A DNA stretch of 64,000 bases from Cyanidiococcus yangmingshanensis. Its lineage: Eukaryota; Rhodophyta; Bangiophyceae; Cyanidiales; Cyanidiaceae. Under the pieces are notes generated by a model. The model searched no databases. It saw nothing but the letters and a program-made list of their open reading frames with translations, and was not told the origin of the DNA. How positions within the stretch are numbered: position 1 is the stretch's first letter; every line of letters begins with the position of its first letter. A program made the position numbers and the translations under genes. The stretch covers positions 124,001 through 188,000 of the forward strand of contig VWRR01000015.1 in assembly GCA_013995675.1 (NCBI GenBank). The letters run 5' to 3'. Shown here one piece after another: positions 10,183-20,449 of the stretch.

Positions 10183-11743
10183 GCCTGCGGATAGGTTTTA
10201 CTGGTCACTCACACTCAAACCAGTTAATCTTCCGCCTCTTCCAAAGGAGGCCTCAACAGGTCTTTCAAGTTTCAGACGTAGTTTAGCACTGGCTCAGCGG
10301 GGTTCAGCGACTGCGAGCTCCGCGGAAACAGGGACGCGAGGTAGCTATTTGGAGACGCAGACACTCCAGCTTCCATATCCTTTCCGCACGTCCTCCGACC
10401 AACGTTTCCAGATGCGCAAACTATAGCCGACTGCCCGATAGCTTGTTTCGACGTGTTCAAACCTTGAATGGCGCCTGAGGCCAGTGAAACGAAGCCGCAA
10501 GAAACACTAGTCACCGAGTCAAACGTATATCGTTTTCGAGCGATGGCCATGAGCGCCATCAACAGGGGCGCGCGCCGCTCGCCCCATAGCCGGATAGCGC
10601 GGTCCTGATCGCGGATTCGATTTGTACCAGGATGCGGTGCCACGCACGCGCGCTGGATTCCGTTGGATGCCGGTCAGTCTCTGGCGGAGCCGCTCGACCC
10701 CGGTCTCGTGATGGCGTATACAGCATGCGTCCTGGTTGATCAATGGGTGTGTAGAGAATCCGATGCACGGTCGCTTCTGGTGTCGATGATGATCTCCCGT
10801 GGGTCACCGAATCGCGATAGGCAATCGCATGCACGCTTGATCGGAACGGGTTCGTGACCGTTGTTGGGGATCACGTCATTGTCCAGTCACTGCGCAGACA
10901 CCATGGGGGCGTCGAGATCGTGGCCTGTGCCAGACGCGGAAATGATTCATTGCGCGGATGTAGGTATGACGCTCCGACAAAGGCGGAGATAGGCCAGCGT
11001 TCAGGACTTTTTTTCAGAGACGTCTTTGAGCGGTCAAAACACAATCTCTTGTTCTTGATCGTATTTTGGAGCATCGCAACGCGTTTTGGATGACGCACAG
11101 CCTCGCAGGCGGAGCAACGTTGCCCCGAGCGCCAGTCGGAGAGGATGCATCGTACGGCGCAGTCCCGGCTCGACGCACTGATGGCGATCTCGCGCAGACG
11201 CGCTGAGGCGGCCACCGGCGACCTCTCCTGATCATGCATTGCTCTGGGTAGGATCCAATTTTGGAAAGCATGCATCGTTCAAATCGTTCAACGGGACGCA
11301 TATCTTCCCGAGAAACGCTCGGTGATATCGCTCTCGATGAAGCATCGTCTCGAAACCGAATGGCGTTCGGGGTCGCTGAATCGTCAGTCATGGTGCGCAC
11401 AGCGAAAAAAGTCAGATCCGACCGTCTAGCTTGCGTTCATCATAGAAAAAAAATCAACTCGACAGGAAGAAAGCCGCCGATTCCTCAACGAGGAGCCACC
11501 CGGCTCACGTTGTCCACGGTCGATGTTTGGCGCGCCGTGCGACGATAACCGGCTCGATGCGTTGTGCAGCGTGCGTTGGCGCTGGCCCCGGGCGCAGCAC
11601 GCGCTGGATCCGCGACCGCATCGCGCGTCGCCTTCGCGGCGCGAAGCCGTGGCACCGAGGCCGACAGCACGACGCGCCCTAGACCCCAACCCGTTATATT
11701 CGAGTGGGTGTTGTTGAGGTTCTTGACGGGCGCTTCAAGCAGG
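10183..11743. other. Intergenic, about 1.56 kb, no supportable gene
   Basis: This contains the divergent upstream regions of MAF1 and Rab11. Several overlapping frames of 60-130 codons lack family resemblance. No tRNA was found. The 11560-11660 part is very GC-rich. Confidence 0.5.
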
Positions 11744-12418
11744 ATGGCCGTTAGACCGGACGACGAATACGACTACCTATTCAAAATTGTTCTGATAGGG
11801 GACAGCGGTGTAGGGAAATCCAACCTGCTTTCTCGTTTCACTCGGAACGAGTTTAACCTGGAGTCGAAATCAACGATTGGTGTCGAGTTCGCCACGCGAT
11901 CCGTTCAAACCGACGGGAAGGTTATCAAAGCCCAAATATGGGATACAGCGGGTCAGGAGCGCTACCGAGCAATCACCTCAGCGTACTATCGAGGGGCGGT
12001 AGGGGCGCTCCTCGTATATGATATTTCAAAGCGTTCTTCGTTTGAGAACGCAGAACGGTGGCTGAAGGAACTTCGGGATCACGCCGACCAGAACATAGTG
12101 ATCATGTTGGTGGGAAACAAGTCGGATCTCAAGCATCTTCGATCAGTGAGCATCGAGGAAGGTCAGCAGTATGCCGAAACGAAAGGTTTGTCTTTTATCG
12201 AGACGAGTGCGCTGGATGCGTCGCATGTAGAGGAGGCCTTTGTGCGTATCCTCACGGATATTTATCGCCTTGTGCACAAGCGCAGTTTGACCACCGGTGA
12301 CTCGGCCGGTGGCAAGTCCGCGTCTGGTATTGTATATCAGGCCGGGCGGGGTGAGACCATTTCGGTTGGCAACTTGTCCCACGAAAGTCGTTCCTCTAAA
12401 CGCAAGTGCTGTGGCTGA
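11744..12418 (+). CDS. RAB11: Rab11-type small GTPase
   Basis: A 224-aa Rab GTPase for recycling-endosome and post-Golgi traffic. G-motifs are intact: GDSGVGKS (P-loop), the switch I effector Thr in [30 protein letters not shown] (switch II), NKSDLKHLR and ETSALD. The [21 protein letters not shown] start and the [11 protein letters not shown] effector loop are characteristic of Rab11/RabA. The C-terminus is KCCG, a CCX-type double-geranylgeranylation site. The frame extends upstream to 11564, but the ATG at 11744 gives the normal Rab length, and the added N-terminus would be atypical. Confidence 0.93.
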   Translation: MAVRPDDEYDYLFKIVLIGDSGVGKSNLLSRFTRNEFNLESKSTIGVEFATRSVQTDGKVIKAQIWDTAGQERYRAITSAYYRGAVGALLVYDISKRSSFENAERWLKELRDHADQNIVIMLVGNKSDLKHLRSVSIEEGQQYAETKGLSFIETSALDASHVEEAFVRILTDIYRLVHKRSLTTGDSAGGKSASGIVYQAGRGETISVGNLSHESRSSKRKCCG

Positions 12419-12588
12419 TAACGCCGTATATGTGCGTGCCGAGCATGCCCCGCTGGGAGCAAACTTCACGACGGTGATATCTTGACCGCCGATTCCGTGA
12501 AGCGTGACGAGCATCGGGATAGTGCAATGAATGCAGAGACAGAAATCGCCCTCTTGAACATGAGGTCTCGTAAGCCGCGCGAACGGTC

Positions 12589-13008
12589 TCACAATGGATA
12601 CGAGTACTCAACTCGATGTCCCGGATGAATGACGGCAGCACCGAGCGCGTTCTGCGTCACGAAAAGGAGCAGTGCCTCGCCCGTGTTGCTATCGCGTATA
12701 ACCCATGGGTGACCCACATATGTTGGCTGGAAACGGCTCTTGCCGGGCTCCAGCCATCCGTATGATATCTCTTGGCCGTTAAAATCGATCCAATTCACTT
12801 CAACGACTACTCCTGAATCGGAGAGATTTTCGAAGAGGATCATCGTTCGCTCCTCCGTTTCCGACGAGCGAATCCCTTCCCAATGGGGTCGCAAGTCAGG
12901 CACCGCTGCTCCGTCTGGTAGTGGCAACGTTGGCATATCGCTCTCAGGGAAAGGCGACAGGAGCGACGAGTCGCTGTCAGCCAGCACGCCATGAAGCGGC
13001 CTCTGCAT
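12589..13008 (-). CDS. VHL beta-domain protein (no SOCS-box/alpha domain)
   Basis: A 139-aa protein from the ATG at 13008. Residues about 47-118 align along the whole beta-domain of the von Hippel-Lindau tumour suppressor: FENLSDSGVVVEVNWIDFNG, ISYGWLEPG, and TYVGHPWVIRDSNTGEALL. Against human VHL, the hydroxyproline-pocket residues Tyr98, His115 and Trp117 are kept, and Ser111 is replaced by Thr. The helical alpha domain that binds elongin C is absent, so it may not be a cullin-2 substrate receptor. Residues 1-45 are Pro-rich and look disordered. VHL-beta-only proteins occur outside animals, but their function is unknown; binding of a hydroxyproline-containing ligand is an inference. Confidence 0.8.
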   Translation of the reverse strand: MQRPLHGVLADSDSSLLSPFPESDMPTLPLPDGAAVPDLRPHWEGIRSSETEERTMILFENLSDSGVVVEVNWIDFNGQEISYGWLEPGKSRFQPTYVGHPWVIRDSNTGEALLLFVTQNALGAAVIHPGHRVEYSYPL

Positions 13009-13708
13009 AAAGGTGATATCGCGCTCTCCCTGAAACGGGTCATCGCGTAGCGTTCCAGTTGCAACACGTCAATATGATCGGGGAGTGGCAACCAGCTCAG
13101 GGAGCGACAAGAGGCAGCGGCTCCAGAGCGCCGACGGCCACACTGGTACTCCGTCCTGAAGCGACACACCTTCGAGCGAGGTCGTCGAGTCTGCAACCTG
13201 TTTGCACCAGCGCCCTCGTTACAAAACCCCAAACTATTCTCTGAAGAATCTCGCCCCATTCAATTCGATGGAAGAGAAACGTGACGCTCAACAACCCACG
13301 AGAGCTTGTTTTGAGACAGACCTCACCCTAGTTCCAGCCGACTGGGTCGGTCCTAGTGCTGGAAACACAACTGCTTTCGTTTGTGTTCAGAAAGCAAAAC
13401 AAACCCACGATTCCAAGAGTTCAACCGAACTGAGAATTAAAAGCCGCTCAGACAGTGTTGCCAGCCTCGTGAATCCAAAGCAATTCTTTACCCTTTTTTG
13501 GGCGCATGCAAACGCACCCAACGTCCTACGCGCCTCCCGAACGGATTCTCGGTACGGGTGGTGTTGGGCGGCGCCATCCGTGCCGGATCGTTCGCGACAG
13601 CCGGGGGCGGCGTCTCTGGCCTGGCCGCGCTCGCCGCTGCGTTGACACGACATGGTTCACGCGGTGAGCCCTTCGTCACGGCGTTTTGGCCAATGCTCAT
13701 CCAGATGA
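13009..13708. other. Intergenic before the minisatellite
   Basis: Overlapping frames on both strands around 13202-13650 show no family resemblance. No RNA gene was seen. Confidence 0.5.
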
Positions 13709-13990
13709 GATCATCCATAATATGCTTGTTCAGGGTAATGGATCTACACGGATATGATGATTATATGTTGTATGCTTGTCCAAGGTATGTCCACTAGAAT
13801 GGGTGGTTTGATCATCCATAATATGCTTGTTCAGGGTAATGGATCTACACGGATGTGATGATTATATGTTGTATGCTTGTCCAAGGTATGTCCACTAGAA
13901 TGGGTGGTTTGATCATCCATGATATGCTTGTTCAGGGTAATGGGTCTACACGGATGTGATGATTATATGTTGTATGCTTGTCCAAGGTAT
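13709..13990. repeat. Minisatellite: 2.8 copies of a 101-bp unit with an internal ~50-bp sub-period
   Basis: Units begin at 13709, 13810 and 13911 (exactly 101 bp apart) with GATCATCCAT and differ by only a few bases; the third stops near 13990. Inside each unit the 17-mer TATGCTTGTYCARGGTA appears twice, so it recurs at 13721, 13771, 13822, 13872, 13923 and 13973, alternating 50 and 51 bp. No gene overlaps convincingly. Confidence 0.95.
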
Positions 13991-14413
13991 TCCTGCTAGA
14001 CTCTTGAGAGCACAGGCCGTTTCGATAAGATGACCTGATACCGATCACCACGCTCGCGTCGTGCACAAGGTCCTCAAGGAAGGTCCCTGGCCTCAACGGG
14101 CACTCCATTGCAGCGGAGCTGTTCCGAGGCCGTACGACTGGCCCCTGGCCCGGTAACGACGCCGCCACAACACCGTTCGCGCTCACCATCGCAGCTGGAC
14201 AGTGTATCTCATTCAGGCGGAACTGTTCTCTCTGAATGGCAGCCCAAGTCCAGCGTTGAGCGTCCTGTTTTTTTTGAAAATCGTGTCTATATACAAGTAC
14301 GAACTGGGTGTAGAGTCTTTGTTGCAGCCTTTTGCCCAGGGTGGAAAGGATCCCACAACAACGTTTCGAACTCGTGCAGCTTCGCGCTGCAGCACTGATG
14401 CTCGACTGGGAGG
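13991..14413. other. Intergenic after the minisatellite
   Basis: This is the likely upstream region of the 241-aa membrane protein. No RNA gene or motif was recognised. Confidence 0.4.
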
Positions 14414-15139
14414 ATGACGTCTTCAGGGACGCTGCGCTCAGCAGAGGAGGGGCCTATCCTCTCTCATCGGATTGATTGGAAACCTTTAATGGAGAGTTCA
14501 TCTTCTCAGCACCGTGGCTCGGTTGATAGTGCTCCCGCTGGGACGCCAAGCTGGTGGCGACGTGCAACGCAGCGTGGTGCCCGAGTGTTTCTGTTCTACG
14601 CGCTTCTGTACCCACTGCTGGTTTTCTGTGTAGTCGGTGGCATTGTTGGTGGATTTATTGGCGGGCTATGGTTGGACTGGCACGCGATCCGTCTGGCAGG
14701 CAACGCGTGGCTCGCACTGGTCGCAGTGCCATATGCTAGCGGTCTTTTGGCGCTTCTGTGGCTCATGCGAGCGGACGGTTATCGCAGCCCGCCCGCTGGT
14801 GCGCTGGGCCTCGCTTCCAGTGCGCTCGGAAGTGCAGCGAGCCGTTGCACCGCACGCTTGTTGCTCTCGCTCTCGATCTCAGGCTCGCTTGCACTGCCTG
14901 CGTTTCTTTTCCTGGGACGACGAGTGACGGCCGATGCAGCTTTGATATGCACCGCAGGCACCGCAGTCATTTCCGCATCACTTGCACTATGGGCTTTTGT
15001 GCTGGAAAGTGACTGGCTCGAGCCGAGAACATGGCTCGATAGTCGTGAAGCGTCTAATACGTGGTCGGGACCATCGCGTTGGCCCCGGCATGAGTACTAC
15101 GTCGATCTGGAGTCAGCGCGATATTCATCCGCGGACTAG
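14414..15139 (+). CDS. Predicted four-span membrane protein of unknown family
   Basis: A 241-aa protein from the ATG at 14414. Hydrophobic segments lie at about 58-86 (Gly-rich, GGIVGGFIGG), 98-118, 147-168 and 174-197. A polar Ser-rich N-terminus of about 50 residues and a charged 40-residue C-terminal tail flank them. A second Met at residue 26 (MESSSSQ) is an alternative start. I do not recognise the family. The length of the frame, the periodic hydrophobicity and the absence of a competing frame support a real gene. Confidence 0.65.
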   Translation: MTSSGTLRSAEEGPILSHRIDWKPLMESSSSQHRGSVDSAPAGTPSWWRRATQRGARVFLFYALLYPLLVFCVVGGIVGGFIGGLWLDWHAIRLAGNAWLALVAVPYASGLLALLWLMRADGYRSPPAGALGLASSALGSAASRCTARLLLSLSISGSLALPAFLFLGRRVTADAALICTAGTAVISASLALWAFVLESDWLEPRTWLDSREASNTWSGPSRWPRHEYYVDLESARYSSAD

Positions 15140-16134
15140 ATAGCATACCTGGTGAGCGTCGTGATTCGAGAAACTTGGATCGCTGCCTTGGATGTGCTGC
15201 CACATCGCCGTAGATCGGAGAGACGCAGCCGCCGCAACGATTGCTCAGCATCATGGGCACGGGCTGAGCCACTCCATCGGGTTAAGGTGCAGGTCCCAGC
15301 GATGCGCAACCAATATGTACGTAGCAGACACGTTCGTCACCTTGGTGGCACTGGCCAAATGCAGCAAGTCATCTGCACCCGCCGTCTGCTGCATGATGCG
15401 TTGATTTCCTTATCATCATGAGGAAGCACAAGCAGACGGGGTTGAGGTTCATCGTTGTCCAGTCACTGTGCTGTTTCGTGTCATGAACGACCGGGAATAC
15501 CAGCGCTCAACAATTCCATGTATGTATGCTCCGCCGCCACCCTAGTCTGCAATAATGGATGACCTGATTCGTAACCATGGGTAGACAGGACAGCAATCGC
15601 CGTTCGGTGCGTTCCTGTGCGAAGCACGCGACGCCGTTCCGTATACGCGTTGCGACCTTGTGCTGTGGCCGACATGCACTGGGCACCACTTTGATGCGTT
15701 CCAGAAAAACGGCTGCAGAGGAGCACTTTAGTCGCAAGGAGTGCAATCCTGAAACCCAGTTTTGACGAGCGATTCAACGCAATGCTGGTGGACTTGACCT
15801 AACGACATGGTGAACGCACACCAGGACAATCAGCGCACTCACTGGATCATGTAACCGGCCGGCACACTCCATCTCTACACGACAGCGGACAGCGTACAGT
15901 TCACTGAATGAGTCGCGAGCTCGAATTTTTAGGCTGATTACACGTGTGCAACGTTGTTGTCGGATAAAGCCCAACCGCGCTGGGGCCGATGCATCCAATC
16001 GGAGTTGGTCGTGCCCCTGTGTGACGTGCTACACCAGGTAACCTCGCCTGCAGCAAGTCGTGGAACTGCCGCCGCCTCAGCCATGCCATAAAGGTTATCA
16101 GATAAGGCAGCAAATTTATCGTATAGCATGGGAC
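15140..16134. other. Intergenic, about 1 kb
   Basis: A 47-codon ATG frame on minus (about 15391-15248) reads plausibly but has no family. Nothing else is supportable. Confidence 0.4.
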
Positions 16135-17145
16135 TCATTTTTTACCGCTCGGATTCGCGCCTAATGCCCGCGCCGCCGCCTCTTCCTCCTGTCGTTCGCG
16201 GGAGCCCAGCTCCAGCTGTAGAATACCAGCGTCTAAAAACACCTTGTTCGCACTTTTGGCGATCTTTTGCGCAATATCCCTTGCTGCCTCTATCCGTCGC
16301 AACTCAATAAAACCCGGGTTGTTCTTCATTGCATCACCGATGAGTTTCGCACTACGCGCCTCGCCCTGTGCGCGGATGATCGTGGCCTTCTTATCCTGCA
16401 TGGCCTTCTCCACGAGGAAACGGCCACGTTCCGCCTCCTGCTGGGCTACCTGTTTCGCCTCTACTGCTGCCGTATACTCCTTGCCAAACGCTAGATGGGT
16501 GATGGATATATCATCGAGAAGAATGTTAAAGTCTTTCGCGCGCTCGATCAAGTTGCGCTGAATCAGCCGCGATACTTGCTCTCGTTGCGTGATCAGCTGC
16601 GAGGCATTGAACTGGGCAACAACAGCTTTGGTGACCTCATTCACGATCGAAGGTAACACTCTCTCGTCATAGTCTAAACCGAGAGTCTGGTAGATCAACG
16701 GCAAATGCCGAGGATCTGGTCTCGAAAGCACTCGAATCGTGATTTGCACCATCTGCAGATCCCTGGATCCTGTCAACGTCGAAATAGATCGCGGTTTTGC
16801 TCGAACATCATAGATAATGGGTATATCAATCCACGGGATACGGATATGGGTACCCTCTGGGATAACAGCGGGTTTCACCCCAACCAGGCGGTTGAAAATA
16901 ACAGCGCGATGTCCTCCTTCCACTTTTTTGAAACAATACCATTTTCAGACGGTTAGTTCTTGCTCTCAACAAATTTGGTCTCAACTTTCACAAAGTATCG
17001 ATGCATGTGCTTAAAACTTACCATTATATAGGGCATACTTGTAAAACGCTGCAGCGCCAAGAAGCGTCGTGATGCCCAAACCCATCAGGCGTGTGTTCAC
17101 GCCACCGCCACCGCCGAAACCACCTGAAGAAAGTGGAAACCGCAT
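16135..17145 (-). CDS. PHB2: Prohibitin-2, two exons
   Basis: Prohibitins form ring complexes in the mitochondrial inner membrane that chaperone membrane proteins and organise cristae. Exon 1 is 17145-17022 and exon 2 is 16922-16135. Joining them gives 303 aa reading through [19 protein letters not shown], exactly as in PHB2. Exon 1 encodes a Gly-rich start and the membrane anchor ([14 protein letters not shown]). Exon 2 carries the PHB domain ([50 protein letters not shown]) and the coiled coil ([19 protein letters not shown]). The Leu-Asp-Tyr and Gln-rich pattern fits PHB2 rather than PHB1. This is the only gene in the window with a demonstrable intron. Confidence 0.95.
16923..17021 (-). 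other. Spliceosomal intron of PHB2, 99 nt
   Basis: The donor GTAAGT is at 17021-17016 and the acceptor AAAAAAG ends at 16923. GAACTAACCG, a good ACTAAC branch site, lies about 45 nt before the acceptor. Removal restores the prohibitin frame between exon 1 (phase 1) and exon 2. There is no strong polypyrimidine tract. Confidence 0.93.
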
Positions 17146-17792
17146 CTTCCACACTGAACACCGGATCCGTCCACGTCAACTATAAAACACGCCCACGTCG
17201 GTCCTAATAACGAGGTGGAAACACAACCTCGACGAACTCGTCGTGAACCAGCATCAGCAACTCGGACGACGCCTGCAGCTGAGCGTCGCTCCGGATTGGT
17301 GCAGGGACTGGCGGCGCCACGACGCGATGGTCGCTCGTCCGATAACCACCTCGACGTCGACGTCGTTACAAGAAACCGAGACAGGCGCTTGACACGGTTT
17401 TCGCTTTTAGAAGTGTTAATCGAGTCGCTAAGTTGGTTTACAGTCTAGTCGATCGTTTCCTTGGTTAAGTTTCCAGGCAAGGAGGCGGCATTCATATCTG
17501 TAGCTGAAAGGTGGATGCTAAGGCGAGCGCGCGCCTGAGGCAACGCACACGGGTCGAGCTCACCTCTTGGACTCGAGTAGTGACAGCGCTGCGCTCGCGT
17601 ATACCCGAGTGCTTGGAGTGTGGTTTGTAGCGGTGCTCCTTGTAACTGGCAGCCGGTCTGTTTCTCTTTAAAAGAGTGGACGTTGTGGCTCTAGATCGCC
17701 GCTAGTTCACGTTGTCGCGGGAGCGCACCCACACACGCGCCCGTTTCTGCGCACGGCAATACTGCTGTTCGTTTTGATCAATCTCGGTAGCC
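17146..17792. other. Intergenic between divergent PHB2 and ESSS-like genes
   Basis: A shared upstream region for two mitochondrial genes. Bases 17348-17360 hold a short CGACGT repeat that is palindromic. No gene was seen. Confidence 0.5.
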
Positions 17793-18047
17793 ATGGGAGG
17801 TACGCCTCGTTACCCATATCCTCGTGATGTTTGGTCGCCAATGGGCGGCTGGTGGCCCCACCCGCGAGCGTGGCGACGGAATACAGCAATAGCGGCGTTC
17901 GGCATTGTCCTCGTCTTGACGCCAGTTTTTATCTACTCTGAACGCATCGGCGAGCGCCCCGCCTATGCGAAGCGGCGTATTCCATGGCGTCCTAATGTGC
18001 CTGTTCGTGATGGCGCAGCGCAAGAGGCCGAGTCGTCACGCTCCTAA
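17793..18047 (+). CDS. Probable mitochondrial complex I accessory subunit, ESSS/NDUFB11-like
   Basis: An 84-aa protein. The start is MGGTPRYPYPRDVWSPMGGW, then WWPHPRAWRRNT and a single membrane span (about 32-48, AIAAFGIVLVLTPVFIY), with a Pro- and Arg-rich tail. The pattern of His or Pro followed by a Val-Trp/Tyr-Ser-Pro-x-Gly-Gly-Trp and an Arg-Asn-Thr before one membrane span is that of the small plant proteins assigned as the ESSS subunit of NADH:ubiquinone oxidoreductase. Membership rests on recalled family pattern and should be taken as probable. It is divergent from PHB2. Confidence 0.65.
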   Translation: MGGTPRYPYPRDVWSPMGGWWPHPRAWRRNTAIAAFGIVLVLTPVFIYSERIGERPAYAKRRIPWRPNVPVRDGAAQEAESSRS

Positions 18048-18849
18048 CGCTCCATACACAGCGTGGAACGACGCCGGATGGTTTGCGTAAACTCCAACTC
18101 CCCCGCGATGTTTCTAGTCGACGCGATGAAAATCACGCTGGCGAAGCCCAGAGGCCAACCCTGCATTCACTGATCTCCATTTTGTTCTGGGTGCATTGAC
18201 GGATGCCCGACCCTATCATCGAATGGAAACTGCTACATACTGAACGCATTTCTGGACAGAGCGAAAGGGAATCTACGGCTGGGTGCATGGTCGCGCCAGG
18301 GTTGCGCCAGTCGAGCTGTACCGTGCGCTGACCGACATTCGCCGATCGCTCGCCTCCGTAAATGTTGACGCGGTACGAATCCATCAGGATATCTACTGCA
18401 GTGGCTGGCAGATAAAGCGAGCTCTGGTGCTTCTCATCGCCGAGTTCATCGCCATAGACGCTCTCTGGACATGGTTTCGAAGGGTCTTGCGTCCGCCCCT
18501 CGCGCTGCATAAAACTTTTCCTGAAACATTCATGGTAGGCCTGCCTTGCAAACTCGATGAATACTATTGCATACGCTGTCCCATATCACAAGCGATGCGT
18601 ATAAACTGTCGGCGCTCGTATTGGAAACGATGCGCTCGGTCGTGACTATCAACATGGTCACTGCATGAAATCGTAACCAGCTCGGTGATAGAGGGCGTGT
18701 CGACTATGCCCGGCAGTCATCCACTGTACGCTGGGTCTGGAAAGAAGTGAACCCGATACCGAGCGGGATGCACTTGAAACCGACGCTGCTCAGACGGATC
18801 ATGAGACCAGACCCGAGCTCGTGAGCGAGCGCGGGTCGCTCATCATCCG
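18048..18849. other. Intergenic, about 0.8 kb
   Basis: Competing frames on both strands (18133-18510 minus, 18283-18645 plus) have no family resemblance. Nothing else was seen. Confidence 0.4.
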
Positions 18850-19578
18850 ATGAAACAATTCAACGTCGCTCGTCTGGCGACCGAGTTTAGTCACTCTAGT
18901 CGTTTCCAGTGCCCGCAAATGTTTATCTTAGGAGGTAAACCCGGAATTTCTATTGGACAAGAAGACGCAAGGTGTCAGGTTTCTGGCTTTCGGGAGAGGA
19001 AGCGCTCGCTTGTCGTCGGACGTCGAGCAAGAGCTCTGTCGCTGCGTTGGCGTGCCCGCTTGCACGTGTCCCTCTCACTCAACCGGCGGCAAGTGCTACA
19101 GCTTGTAGCCGCACAGGCGCTTTTTTGGGGAACTTTTGTCGTACGTCAAAGTTCCTTGGGGGCAGTAGAAGCAAACGGCACTGCAACGCTGCCGTTTCCA
19201 GTCCAAGAACTGCAGAAAGGAACAGGACCTACACCTCAGGTGGGAGACCTCGTTGGTATTCGTTTTCGGGGTACCTACAATGGCCGGGTGTTCGACGACA
19301 TTATGAAATCTCCAGTACCGTATTACATGCGCGTGGGATCGGGAAGCCTTTTGAAAGGAATAGAGGAGGCGGTAAAGCGCATGCACGTTGGAGACTACTG
19401 GCGGCTCGAGTTGCCTCCAGCGTACGCGTTTGGAAACAAAGGAAGGCGTGCTTCACCAGGAACGCCAGCGATTCCACCGAACGCAACACTTGTGTATGAA
19501 ATACGTCTGGATGAGTTACCAGGTCGCGAGCAGGAACTCCTGGAGGTCACAGGCGGCGACCTCCGCGAGACTGACTAA
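18850..19578 (+). CDS. FKBP-type peptidyl-prolyl isomerase, predicted thylakoid lumen (Tat route)
   Basis: A 242-aa protein. Residues 1-75 form a basic presequence with Phe at position 4. At 77-97 comes a twin-arginine signal (SLNRRQVLQLVAAQALFWG) as used for Tat export into the thylakoid lumen. The FKBP domain spans about 117-224: VGDLVGIRFRGTYNGRVFDD, then the GIEEAVKRMHVGDYWRLELPP region and an IPPNATLVYEIRL end. Active-site residues matching Tyr26, Asp37, Phe36 and Trp59 of FKBP12 are partly kept: VFDD is intact, while the Trp pocket position reads LLKGIEEAV. Lumenal FKBPs assist thylakoid complex assembly. Localisation is inferred from the bipartite presequence. Confidence 0.88.
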   Translation: MKQFNVARLATEFSHSSRFQCPQMFILGGKPGISIGQEDARCQVSGFRERKRSLVVGRRARALSLRWRARLHVSLSLNRRQVLQLVAAQALFWGTFVVRQSSLGAVEANGTATLPFPVQELQKGTGPTPQVGDLVGIRFRGTYNGRVFDDIMKSPVPYYMRVGSGSLLKGIEEAVKRMHVGDYWRLELPPAYAFGNKGRRASPGTPAIPPNATLVYEIRLDELPGREQELLEVTGGDLRETD

Positions 19579-20449
19579 CCGATGGGGCGCTGCCTGCCTA
19601 GGCCGTTATTAGAATATGGTGGGGCGCCCCGAACTACGCTTTAGTCTTGAGGAAATCATCCACGTTTATCGGGGCTTTCAATGTCCGATATGCCTCCATC
19701 GCGGAGAGCAGAGCTGAGTCGAGGAATCGAGTCAATGTGTTTCGTCACGTTGAGCGATGGGAGGCCTTTGCGATCGCGAACTCACATCTCGAGACTCAAC
19801 TTGTAGTTGCGTCAGCCAGTTTCTATTCGTGATGCGACGCACCAAAGCGATATGCATAGAGGTAGAGGCGCGACCGAGGCAAGCGATAGATTTGAGTCGT
19901 AAAGAGCCTAAACCACAGATCGATGCCACGATCGGCTGCTCAAGTCTCGCGAAAAGAGACTCGGATACATGGGCATTTTGGATGTAAGGGTCACGTGGAT
20001 CGACATGCATGCACACACTTCTGAGAATCAACTGTTTGCGCCCATGAATGGTCAGTATGTTGGCTCAGCTGCAATGCTCTCGCCGTTGAACGACCGCATG
20101 AGGCATCGCCTCTCACTCGGGTGTCTTTTGCAGGAGCCAGCGCCGCAACGGTCACCGAATAGCCGTACCTGGGAAACATTTTAACGGTCCGGTGACGCAA
20201 GCGCTCTTCCAGTCCGTCGACCCGATGATGGCGAGTCATGTCGCAAAAGACTCCAGCGCGTGTGCATGTGAGCGCTCGTAGGCGCGTCGCTACCAAGTTG
20301 TCGTTTCACGGAGCTGTACCGCCGAGCACGATGCTCGCACGTCCGCAAAAGCTCGCAAAGTGCAATCGAATGGAGCCCAAGTAGTGCTTTTTGTACGTCA
20401 TTGCAAGCGCTACCAAAGAGACCAACCAAACTTCATGCACTTTGGCATT
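19579..20449. other. Intergenic between convergent genes, about 0.87 kb
   Basis: Only short incoherent frames. No tRNA or repeat was seen. Confidence 0.5.

Noticed and set aside
13709-13990. CRISPR array
   Set aside because: The repeat unit is a 101-bp minisatellite with near-identical whole units and no variable spacers, in a eukaryotic context.
18283-18645. 120-codon plus frame
   Set aside because: It competes with an equally long minus frame, shows no family resemblance and has no clear hydrophobic or charge pattern.
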